Origin: JAKBCQ01 sp021807585
GTDB lineage: Bacteria > Planctomycetota > Planctomycetia > Isosphaerales > Isosphaeraceae
Length of the DNA stretch: 6,649 bases
Assembly (NCBI GenBank): GCA_027325115.1
Contig: DAHWFG010000011.1
Coordinates: forward strand, 1 to 6,649
Direction of reading: 5' to 3'
Both the position numbers and the translations under genes were made by a program. Under the pieces are notes generated by a model that had not been told where the DNA came from, did no database searches, and was given only the letters and a program-made list of their open reading frames with translations. Shown here piece after piece: positions 1-5,777 of the stretch (positions are counted from its first letter, which is position 1; every line of letters starts with the position of its first letter).

Positions 1-915
1 CACGGGCTTTGGCAGGTTCAAACCCGCCGCGGCGCCGCCGCGGCGCGGCACGCGCACGTCCCGTACCTCGTCGCGGCGCACGGCATGGCCGATCCATGGG
101 CGCTTAAACATAAATATCTCAAAAAACAAGTGTATCTTTCACTTATCGAGAAGAAACAATTGCGCGCAGCCTCGTGTCTGCACGCGTTGGCGCATCCCGA
201 GATCGGTCACCTTCGCGCGCTCGCTCCCCGAACGCCGATCGCCTTCATCCCCAACGGAGTGGAGATCCCCGCCGAACCGGACCCGCGCGATCGCGCCCAA
301 CTCGAGACGACCCGGCCCGAGCTCAAAGGCAAATTCAACGTCCTCTTCCTCGGCCGACTCCACGTGAAGAAGGGGCTCGACCTGCTCGCCGAGGCGGCGG
401 GTTCACTTTGCAAAGAATATCAAGATCTGCATTTTTTAATAGCCGGGCCCGACGACGGCGCGCGCGGATCTTTTATTGGACGTATGAAAGCGCTTGGGAT
501 CACGGATCGCTTCACCGAGCTCGGTCACGTGCGGGGTCGCCAGGCGCGGCTTGCGTGGGCGAGCGCGAACGCGTTCGTTCTGCCGAGTTACAGCGAAGGG
601 TTCAGCATGGCGGTGCTCGAGGCTCTCGCCAACCGCTTGCCGACGTTGATCACGACCGCGTGCCATTTCCCCGAGGTCGCGTCCGAAGCCGCGGGAATCG
701 TCGTCGACCCGACCGTCGAGGGGGTGACCGCGGGCCTCCGCTCGCTCCTCGAACGATCGCGCGACGAACTCGTCGCAATGGCTGAAAACGGCCGAAAACT
801 CGTCGAGGAACGCTACACGTGGGACCGTCAGGGTGAAAAACTCGCGTCGGTTTATCGCTGGCTCCGTGCGGGCGGAACGCCCCCCGAATGCGTCCAATTT
901 CCGGGAGATTTTTAA
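1..915 (+). CDS. Glycosyltransferase, GT4 type (GT-B fold), 5'-truncated
   Basis: The protein should transfer a sugar from a nucleotide-sugar donor onto a growing glycan at the cytoplasmic side of the membrane. The frame is already open at base 1, and the first codons (HGLWQ, then VPYLVAAHGMADPWAL) are typical of the acceptor domain of this family, so the ATG at 85 is an internal Met and the true start lies before the window. The C-terminal donor-binding domain begins near window codon 111 with NVLFLGRLHVKKGLDLL, whose Arg and Lys are in the usual position for contacting donor phosphates. The E-x7-E motif of GT4 enzymes is SEGFSMAVLEAL, with Glu at codons 199 and 207. About 304 codons are visible, so roughly 70-120 residues are missing. 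Its stop overlaps the start of the next gene by one base, indicating translational coupling in a polysaccharide operon. The family assignment is firm; the sugar and linkage cannot be told. Confidence 0.93.
   Translation, partial: HGLWQVQTRRGAAAARHAHVPYLVAAHGMADPWALKHKYLKKQVYLSLIEKKQLRAASCLHALAHPEIGHLRALAPRTPIAFIPNGVEIPAEPDPRDRAQLETTRPELKGKFNVLFLGRLHVKKGLDLLAEAAGSLCKEYQDLHFLIAGPDDGARGSFIGRMKALGITDRFTELGHVRGRQARLAWASANAFVLPSYSEGFSMAVLEALANRLPTLITTACHFPEVASEAAGIVVDPTVEGVTAGLRSLLERSRDELVAMAENGRKLVEERYTWDRQGEKLASVYRWLRAGGTPPECVQFPGDF
903..907 (+). promoter_or_regulatory. Ribosome binding site setting the GT2 start
   Basis: GGGAG lies 7 nt before the ATG at 915 and inside the end of the GT4 gene. 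It favours 915 over the longer in-frame start at 888, which would sit 27 nt further inside the upstream gene. The stop and start share a base (TAATG, 913-917). Confidence 0.7.
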
Positions 916-1919
916 TGAACATGCTATCAATTGAAGACCAGTCGATTGAAGTCTCGGGCGCGACGGGTTTCGCGTCCGAGCGGAATCATATCGATCAATC
1001 ATTGGATCGATCGTCTTCGTATCAAGGTTCGCCGTCGGAATCGACCGATACGGTCTTAATCCGCGCCCCGGTGAGCGTGATCGTTCCGGTGAAAAACGAG
1101 GCCGAGAATCTCAGGCGATGTTTGCCCGCACTCGCCTGGGCGGACGAGATTTTTGTGGTCGATAGCGCGAGTTCGGACTCGACGGCATCGGTCGCCGAAT
1201 CGTTCGGAGCGCGGGTCGTCCAATTTCGGTTCAACGGCGTTTATCCCAAAAAAAAGAACTGGGCGCTCGATCATCTGCCGCTGCGCAACGAATGGGTTCT
1301 GATCGTCGACGCCGACGAGGTCGTCGTTCCCGAGCTGGCTCGCGAGATCGCCGAGCGGATCGCGACCGACGAAGCCGACGGTTATTATTTGAACATGAAA
1401 TATTTCTTTTTGGGTAAACGGATCCGCCGATGCGGCTACGCCGAGGCGTGGAATTTGCGTTTGTTTAAGCATCGTTTGGGTCGATACGAGCGCATGCCCG
1501 CCGCGGCGGGATCGACCGCGGGCGACAACGAGGCGCACGAACACGTCGAGCTTGAGGGACGGGTTTTGAGGCTCAAGAACGAACTCGATCACTTCGCCTA
1601 CCCGACGATTTCGAGCTGGCTCGAGAAACACGATCGGTATTCGACATGGGAGGCCGAGCGGTACGAACGCCACCTCCGCGACCCGATCCCGAAGTCGATC
1701 GGCAAGGGAAAACGATTCAAACGAATGCTCAAAAAAGTGTATCTACGAACTCCGTGCTCTCCGTTGATTCGATTTTTGTATGCGTATATTTTTCGCCTCG
1801 GCTTTTTAGACGGAGTACCGGGGCTTGCGTTTTGTTCGCTGCTCGCGTTTTACGATTTTTTGTGTCGCGCCAAGGTTTACGAACGGAAGCTCGCCGAGAA
1901 GTCGATCCGCGGACGTTGA
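915..1919 (+). CDS. Glycosyltransferase family 2, WaaE/KdtX-like
   Basis: This 334-residue protein is a GT-A fold, inverting-type glycosyltransferase. The catalytic domain starts near residue 53 with VSVIVPVKNEAENL, followed by ADEIFVVDSASSDST (about 76-90, nucleotide binding) and the metal-binding DXD motif as VDADE (D132, D134). The order and wording match lipopolysaccharide-core WaaE/KdtX-type enzymes. The C-terminal part (about 283-317) is hydrophobic, with RLGFLDG followed by a small-residue-rich helix, a common membrane-associating tail in this subgroup. An N-terminal extension of about 50 residues, rich in Ser, Asp and Glu, precedes the catalytic domain and is not part of the usual family layout. 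The start is chosen from the GGGAG site and the one-base overlap with the GT4 gene. It probably acts in the same glycan pathway as that gene. Donor and acceptor are unknown. Confidence 0.92.
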   Translation: MNMLSIEDQSIEVSGATGFASERNHIDQSLDRSSSYQGSPSESTDTVLIRAPVSVIVPVKNEAENLRRCLPALAWADEIFVVDSASSDSTASVAESFGARVVQFRFNGVYPKKKNWALDHLPLRNEWVLIVDADEVVVPELAREIAERIATDEADGYYLNMKYFFLGKRIRRCGYAEAWNLRLFKHRLGRYERMPAAAGSTAGDNEAHEHVELEGRVLRLKNELDHFAYPTISSWLEKHDRYSTWEAERYERHLRDPIPKSIGKGKRFKRMLKKVYLRTPCSPLIRFLYAYIFRLGFLDGVPGLAFCSLLAFYDFLCRAKVYERKLAEKSIRGR

Positions 1920-2052
1920 GAGACGAATCGGACCGGATCGATCTGGGTCGATCTTTCGTCGCGCGCCGGTAGATTCTCGGCGGAACTCGCGGTACACTCC
2001 GCAAACGCTCGCAAGGTCGATGCGATGCGGTTCCCAAACAAGGGTCGATTTC

Positions 2053-2970
2053 ATGGAAAACGTCGAATATCGCGGCTGGAAGCACAACGTGCGAATCTCG
2101 AACGGCGACGCCGAGGTGATCGCGACGCTCGACATCGGCCCTCGCATCATCAGCTATAAGCTGACAGGGCGTGATAACGTCTTCAAAAATTACGACGATC
2201 AAATGGGGGGATCGAGCGAGGCCGAGTGGATGATTCGAGGAGGTCATCGGCTCTGGGTCGGCCCCGAGGATCACACCCGAACGTATGCACTCGATAACGC
2301 CCCGGTGCATTGCGAGCAGATCTCTCCGCTTCAAATCCGCCTTCGTCCCGATCCCGACACGACTTACGGGATTCAAAAAGAGATCGACCTGACGCTCGCT
2401 CCCAAGGGGTCGAAGGCGACCGTCGTCCATCGGCTGACGAACATCGGCAAAACCGCGACCGATCTCGCTCCCTGGTCGATCAGCGTGATGGCGCAAGGGG
2501 GGTTCGAGGTCATCCCGCTTCCCGCCAAACGGCCTCACCCCGGCAGTCCCAAGAACGCCAAATCGGCCGAGGATTTCGCCGCCAATCAACTGATGACAAT
2601 CTGGCCGTATTTTGATTTCGAGGATCCGCGCTGGAAGTTCGCGTCGCGGTACATCAAGCTTTCGCAAGATCCGAACAAAGGCCCGACGAAAATCGGCCTG
2701 GCGCACAAGCTGGGGTGGGTCGCTTATGTGAACAAGGGAGGAATCTTCGTCAAAAAATTCACGTTTGAAGAAGGGAAGGTTTATCCCGATCAAGGCGTGA
2801 ATTTTGAAACGTTCACATACCCGCACATGCTCGAGATCGAGACGTTGGGACCGCTCGTCAAGCTCGCTCCGGGAGCGACGGTCGAGCATGTGGAGCGCTG
2901 GGAGATCTCCCCCGAAACCGACGCGACCCCCGAACGCGTGATCGACGAGATCGTCCCCAAGCTGGGATAA
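2053..2970 (+). CDS. DUF4380 domain protein, mutarotase-like fold predicted
   Basis: A 305-residue protein recognised as DUF4380 from several features: the N-terminal YRGW...VRISNGDAEVI, DIGPRIISYKL (about 27-37), GGHRLWVGPED (about 63-73), LAPWSISVMAQGG (about 138-150) and the C-terminal LEIETLGPLVKLAPG (about 260-274). The family is predicted to adopt the beta-sandwich of galactose mutarotases and related carbohydrate-binding proteins, but its reaction is not established. There is no signal peptide or membrane segment, so it is probably cytoplasmic. The start at 2053 follows AAGGG (2040-2044) by 8 nt and places MENVEY at the family N-terminus. An in-frame ATG at 2020 would add 11 residues and is less likely. 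It lies 133 nt after the GT2 gene in the same direction, so a sugar-related role is plausible but unproven. It ends before a hairpin and faces bshB1. Confidence 0.87.
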   Translation: MENVEYRGWKHNVRISNGDAEVIATLDIGPRIISYKLTGRDNVFKNYDDQMGGSSEAEWMIRGGHRLWVGPEDHTRTYALDNAPVHCEQISPLQIRLRPDPDTTYGIQKEIDLTLAPKGSKATVVHRLTNIGKTATDLAPWSISVMAQGGFEVIPLPAKRPHPGSPKNAKSAEDFAANQLMTIWPYFDFEDPRWKFASRYIKLSQDPNKGPTKIGLAHKLGWVAYVNKGGIFVKKFTFEEGKVYPDQGVNFETFTYPHMLEIETLGPLVKLAPGATVEHVERWEISPETDATPERVIDEIVPKLG

Positions 2971-3293
2971 GACGATCATAATATGCCAATCAAAATCACC
3001 GCGAGCGATGAAATCGACCGTTCATCGCTCGAACTCCTTCGTTGCGCGCGATCGCTTGCTTCGAGACACGCGAATCGCCGGAATTTATTCATATATTCGA
3101 GTCAAGCGGTGAATGATTGATCACTGAGAATCGGCTTCTTGCTCGCGCGTGGCGGTTACCGTAAAGAAAACCGGGCGACCGTCGAGCGGGCGTTTCCGCG
3201 TCCGCGCGCCGAACTCGAAACGAGCTGGATTGGAGAGGGGAATTACATAAACGGTTGCATATTTTTATTGATCCCACATTGAAGGATTCGTTT
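2971..3293. other. Convergent intergenic region, 323 nt
   Basis: This stretch lies between two genes that end towards each other. Its only clear structure is the hairpin at 3002-3031. The short open frames across it have no recognisable domain, and their composition does not suggest a protein. No good T-rich terminator was found on the minus strand for bshB1; only 4-bp stems (for example CTCG/CGAG near 3213-3223) occur there. Confidence 0.6.
3002..3031 (+). terminator. Perfect 11-bp hairpin after the DUF4380 gene
   Basis: CGAGCGATGAA (3002-3012) and TTCATCGCTCG (3021-3031) are exact inverted repeats separated by 8 nt. The hairpin starts 31 nt after the stop codon, in a convergent gap where a terminator is expected. 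No T-run follows, so if it terminates transcription it would be non-canonical or would only protect the 3' end of the mRNA. Confidence 0.45.
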
Positions 3294-3986
3294 CTAGAGC
3301 AACAGATCCCGCAGATCGGCGAGGCCGATCGGCTCGCGCGAAGCGAACGGTTCGCCGTGCCGAACGCCGACGGTCTCGCCCCAAAACCGCGTCCGGTCGA
3401 ACACCGCGTCGATCACCCCGGGACGATCGACGGGACGATTATCGACAAGCTGAGACCGATAACACTCGAGCGCTCGACGCTTCTCCTCGACCGCGTCCGA
3501 TATGTCGAAAACGAAGCTCGGTCGCTCGACGATCCTTAAATGCACGCTAAAATAATAAAGAATGCGTTTGGGATGAAACGGTTCGCCGGGAATGTCCGAC
3601 TTGCTCAGTTTGCTCCAAAATCGAGCTTCCTCGACAAGTTTAGTCGCGGCGACATGATCGGGATGCGCGTCTTCCCAGTACGGAGCGAACAACAACCGAG
3701 GTCGAACGGCGCGAAAGACCGAGGCGACGGCGCGACGATTTTCAAGCGTCGGTTCAAGGCTCCGATTGGGAAGGCCGAGATTCTTCCGCCAAGGCTCGCC
3801 CAACGCAGCGTTCGCGGCCTTCGTCTCCGAGGCTCGGATCTCGACCGATCCCAGCGGCGTCGGCTCGCCCGTCGTCAAATCCAAAATCCCCACATTCCAG
3901 CCCTTCCTCATCATCATGACGATCGTCCCTCCCGCGCCGAGCTCGGCGTCGTCGGGATGCGGAGCGATCACGAGCGCATCGAGCAT
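3294..3986 (-). CDS. bshB1: BshB1-like bacillithiol biosynthesis deacetylase
   Basis: This 230-residue LmbE/PIG-L family zinc hydrolase should remove the acetyl group from GlcNAc-malate to give GlcN-malate, the second step of bacillithiol synthesis (between BshA and BshC), in the cytoplasm. The motif APHPDDAELGAGGT (about 8-21) supplies zinc ligands H10 and D13 and the catalytic D12; APYWEDAHPDH (101-111) supplies zinc ligand H111. ILDLTTGEPTPLGS, the ALECYRSQL segment (172-180) and the C-terminal GETVGVRHGEPFASREPI match BshB1 rather than other LmbE enzymes, and the length is normal. The start is the ATG at 3986, 7 nt after TGAGGAG (minus strand, 4000-3994); a TTG one codon earlier is not needed. 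The gene stands alone, convergent with the DUF4380 gene and divergent from the sigma-like gene; bshA and bshC are not visible. Related LmbE enzymes can deacetylate other N-acetylglucosamine conjugates, so the substrate is inferred. Confidence 0.9.
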   Translation of the reverse strand: MLDALVIAPHPDDAELGAGGTIVMMMRKGWNVGILDLTTGEPTPLGSVEIRASETKAANAALGEPWRKNLGLPNRSLEPTLENRRAVASVFRAVRPRLLFAPYWEDAHPDHVAATKLVEEARFWSKLSKSDIPGEPFHPKRILYYFSVHLRIVERPSFVFDISDAVEEKRRALECYRSQLVDNRPVDRPGVIDAVFDRTRFWGETVGVRHGEPFASREPIGLADLRDLLL

Positions 3987-4075
3987 CAATCAACTCCTCA
4001 TTATTATGACTGAATAATCTTTATTGTAATCAAGCGAATACGTCGAATCGTCGCTTCGATGAAATTCTCGATTCC

Positions 4076-4089
4076 CGCGATCGATCGCG
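4076..4089. repeat. 14-bp perfect palindrome, candidate operator
   Basis: CGCGATCGATCGCG reads the same on both strands. It lies 90 nt upstream of the bshB1 start, in the gap between two divergent genes, where a dimeric regulator could bind. It also contains two GATC sites. This genome segment is very rich in CGATCG words, so chance is a real alternative. Confidence 0.4.
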
Positions 4090-4197
4090 CATTCGGGCGG
4101 TCTTAATGATACGCGCCAAGTGCGAACCGACAGACATCAATCGAAGATTTTTCGGTCCGATTGTCACATTCGCGAAGCCGACGTCGATGTAGTATTA

Positions 4198-4206
4198 CCC
4201 CCCCCC
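4198..4206. repeat. C9 homopolymer tract
   Basis: Nine C residues stand directly before an ATG at 4207 that is not in the sigma reading frame. The tract is in the presumed leader or promoter region of the sigma-like gene. Homopolymers of this length can change length during replication and are also error-prone in some sequencing chemistries. Confidence 0.6.
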
Positions 4207-4312
4207 ATGATTGTAGGTGAAGTGCGCGGCGATCATCATGCGAAAAACGGCGATACCCGCGTGTTGCGAAACGGCTCGAACGACGCGAGCGGATCGATCT
4301 TGTCCAATTGTT

Positions 4313-4318
4313 GGGGAG
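4313..4318 (+). promoter_or_regulatory. Ribosome binding site suggesting a TTG start
   Basis: GGGGAG lies 6 nt before an in-frame TTG at 4325. The other in-frame starts, GTG 4217 and ATG 4238, have no purine-rich site at the right distance, and the residues they would add show no sigma-family features. Confidence 0.5.
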
Positions 4319-4324
4319 ATCACA

Positions 4325-4996
4325 TTGATCGATCGAGGTTTGGATCTTCGACGACAAGCGCGCGATCCTTCGCTCGCTCGAAATCGGGCGGAATTCATCC
4401 AACGCCTCTGGAGGCTTGTTCCAGGCGGGGATACGCTGTACGATTACGTGTGTCGAGAGGCGAGGTTTCGACACGCACCCGGGGCGTGGAGACAATCCGA
4501 ATGGTTCGACGAGATTCATTCGATCGGATTGACCGAGACGCACGAGGCTTTGAAGCGTTGGACCGAGGCGTTCGACGACCGTTGGATCGACTTCGCCAAA
4601 CAATCGATCCACCGAGCGATCGAGCGCGCCACTTATCACGAACGAAAGATCCGAATTGCGGCCGATCGCGATTGGAATGCGATCGAAGATCGATCCGCGG
4701 ACTACTCCGAAATCGTCGCGATCGAAGATCAACGTGAGAGTGTGAGGATGATGATCGATCGACTTCCGAACGAAGATCAATTCATTGTTAGAGCTTGGTT
4801 CTTCGAGAACCAATCCCAGGCTGCGATCGGCCGAGCCATCGGCAATAGCCAAGCTTACGTGAGCGGAAGAATCCAACACATTCTTACGAGCTTGCGTGAG
4901 CGGATGCGGGGGGGTAATAGAATTTTTGCACCGATTCGTGATAATCGGCGCCGCGAGTTCTGGTATATATATAGCGTGATCAAAACGCTAGACTGA
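4325..4996 (+). CDS. Divergent sigma-70-like factor (regions 2 and 4)
   Basis: This protein of about 223 residues should direct RNA polymerase to promoters. GLTETHEALKRW and then WIDFAKQSIHRAIERA (about 68-102) parallel sigma regions 2.2-2.4 (GL..A..kfd...FsTYA...IR.AI.RA). A linker rich in Asp and Glu follows, then region 4 (about 141-194): IDRLPNEDQFIVRAWF and the helix-turn-helix SQAAIGRAIGNSQAYVSGRI (164-183), ending LRERM. Region 4 is convincing; region 2 is weaker, and there is no clear region 3, giving an ECF-like two-domain layout with region 4 wording nearer to SigB/SigF types. TTG 4325 is chosen for its ribosome binding site; GTG 4217 would give 259 residues. The last 26 residues, after a G7 tract, do not resemble a sigma factor, and one more G would stop translation at RGG. 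It may control the adjacent lipoprotein/pseudopilin genes, but this is inferred only from position. No anti-sigma gene is visible. Confidence 0.78.
   Translation: MIDRGLDLRRQARDPSLARNRAEFIQRLWRLVPGGDTLYDYVCREARFRHAPGAWRQSEWFDEIHSIGLTETHEALKRWTEAFDDRWIDFAKQSIHRAIERATYHERKIRIAADRDWNAIEDRSADYSEIVAIEDQRESVRMMIDRLPNEDQFIVRAWFFENQSQAAIGRAIGNSQAYVSGRIQHILTSLRERMRGGNRIFAPIRDNRRREFWYIYSVIKTLD
4908..4914 (+). repeat. G7 tract next to an out-of-frame TAA TAG
   Basis: Seven G residues occur where the sigma region 4 ends. In the current frame they read CGG GGG GGT AAT AGA; with one added G the frame becomes CGG GGG GGG TAA TAG, a tandem stop. The tract therefore decides whether the protein has its 26-residue tail. 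Confidence 0.7.
4961..4969 (+). promoter_or_regulatory. Possible extended -10 promoter element
   Basis: TGGTATATA matches an extended -10 (TGn followed by a TATAAT-like hexamer, five of six bases). No convincing -35 is present. It lies in the atypical 3' tail of the sigma-like gene and would give a leader of roughly 200 nt before the lipoprotein start, carrying the hairpins at 5035-5081. Confidence 0.35.
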
Positions 4997-5034
4997 TTAC
5001 AAACGACCTCGAATCGGCAGATCGTTGACGCTGA

Positions 5035-5081
5035 AATCGTATCGATGTGGGCGCAATCGTTCGTGATTATCGATACGATTG
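5035..5081 (+). promoter_or_regulatory. Competing hairpins in the lipoprotein gene leader
   Basis: AATCGTATCGAT (5035-5046) is an exact inverted repeat of ATCGATACGATT (5069-5080), a 12-bp stem with a 22-nt loop. The same right arm can instead pair with the nearer CAATCGTTCG (5054-5063), using 5071-5081 with one bulged T. The two structures exclude each other, an arrangement seen in attenuators and RNA switches. There is no long T-run after the structure. ATCG words are common in this DNA, which lowers the weight of the match. Confidence 0.4.
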
Positions 5082-5175
5082 TTAAGAACTCACACAATAT
5101 TAACGTCACATGATCAATCGAATCGGGATCGCTGATAATCGGAAAAATCGGATCAACGAGAAAGCGAAGTCATTG

Positions 5176-5754
5176 ATGCTTACACGAAATGGATTCGCTT
5201 GCTCGATCAAGATCGCGCTCTTTCCTGTGATAGCGACGATGGCCTTGGCGATTCCAGGATGCTCAAAACCCGACGACCCGAACAAACCAACGATTCAAAA
5301 ATACAGCCCGGGTAAGATAGGAAACTCGCGATATAAGCCTCCTACGGTTCGATTGGAGATGCTGACGCCCGAGAAAAATCAGGTGTTCAAAAAGCCCAAA
5401 AGCATCGAGTGCCGGGTTCGAATGATTCTTGATGAAGGGGGCGAGATGCCGTGCTGGCTCCGCGCTCAAATGCGGTTCAAGTCGAAAAAAGGATATGTCC
5501 TATACTCGAACGGTCTGATGGATCCCAAGATCGATCGCGATCATTCCGGACATAACACCGTCGCGTACATCTGCACGGTGACATTTAAATCATCCGAGAT
5601 TTTCAAGCCTCATCAATATGAAGCCTTCGTCGAATGCGTCGACGACGTAGTTTACTTGAAGCCGAAGGATAATAACGGTAATTCGGCCGATAGGAAGACG
5701 GAGATCAAGTCGACGACCCTTGCGTCACTGATAGTTGATTTCGAGGTCAAGTAG
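5176..5754 (+). CDS. Small secreted lipoprotein of unknown function
   Basis: I do not recognise a family. The 192-residue product starts with a lipoprotein signal peptide: basic residues R4 and K12, a hydrophobic core IALFPVIATMALAI (13-26) and the lipobox IPGC with C29 as the lipidated residue. A Pro/Lys-rich linker (about 31-57) should lead away from the membrane. The remainder (about 58-192) alternates polar and hydrophobic residues like a small beta-sandwich, starting TVRLEMLTPEKNQVF and ending LIVDFEVK. Four cysteines (C79, C93, C133, C154) could form two disulfides. The ATG at 5176 places the signal peptide correctly and has a weak GAAG site; an in-frame ATG at 5110 would add 22 charged residues before it and has no ribosome binding site. 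It ends 23 nt before the DUF1559 gene, so the two are probably one operon. Planctomycete pseudopilin genes are often accompanied by small lipoproteins, but the role is unknown. Confidence 0.75.
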   Translation: MLTRNGFACSIKIALFPVIATMALAIPGCSKPDDPNKPTIQKYSPGKIGNSRYKPPTVRLEMLTPEKNQVFKKPKSIECRVRMILDEGGEMPCWLRAQMRFKSKKGYVLYSNGLMDPKIDRDHSGHNTVAYICTVTFKSSEIFKPHQYEAFVECVDDVVYLKPKDNNGNSADRKTEIKSTTLASLIVDFEVK

Positions 5755-5777
5755 AACAATTGAACGGGAGAGGATCG

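Larger units (their letters stand above)
3987..4324. other. Divergent intergenic region between bshB1 and the sigma-like gene
   Basis: This is about 338 nt if the sigma gene starts at 4325. It carries the ribosome binding site of bshB1 (3994-4000), an A+T-rich stretch upstream of it (about 4000-4030) that is the likely bshB1 promoter area, a 14-bp palindrome (4076-4089) and a C9 tract (4198-4206). No convincing -35/-10 pair with 16-18 nt spacing was found on either strand. TTGTCA (4161-4166) and TAGTAT (4190-4195) look like promoter boxes but are 23 nt apart. The open frame running on the plus strand from 4120 has no family resemblance. Confidence 0.55.

Noticed and set aside
1..915. The GT4-type enzyme considered as BshA, since bshB1 is nearby.
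   Set aside because: It is coupled to a GT2 gene and about 2.4 kb from bshB1 on the opposite strand; its visible N-terminal part resembles polysaccharide glycosyltransferases.
1936..1956. GATCGA/TCGATC inverted repeat followed by TTT after the GT2 gene, considered as a terminator.
   Set aside because: Only 6 bp with a short T-run, and built from a word that is over-represented throughout the window.
1729..2979. Long minus-strand open frame (416 codons) opposite the GT2 and DUF4380 genes.
   Set aside because: It lies antisense to two well-recognised genes, shows no domain and has the Arg/His-rich composition of a shadow frame in G+C-rich DNA.
3089..3277. Minus-strand open frame of 62 codons in the convergent gap.
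   Set aside because: Arg/Ser-rich sequence without motif or convincing ribosome binding site; treated as intergenic.
4161..4195. TTGTCA and TAGTAT considered as -35 and -10 boxes for the sigma-like gene.
   Set aside because: The spacing is 23 nt, too long for a normal promoter.
4103..4879. Minus-strand open frame (258 codons) opposite the sigma-like gene.
   Set aside because: No recognisable motif; the plus strand carries clear sigma region 4 in the same place.
4931..4948. CCGATT/AATCGG inverted repeat in the sigma tail considered as a terminator.
   Set aside because: Only a 6-bp stem without a following T-run.
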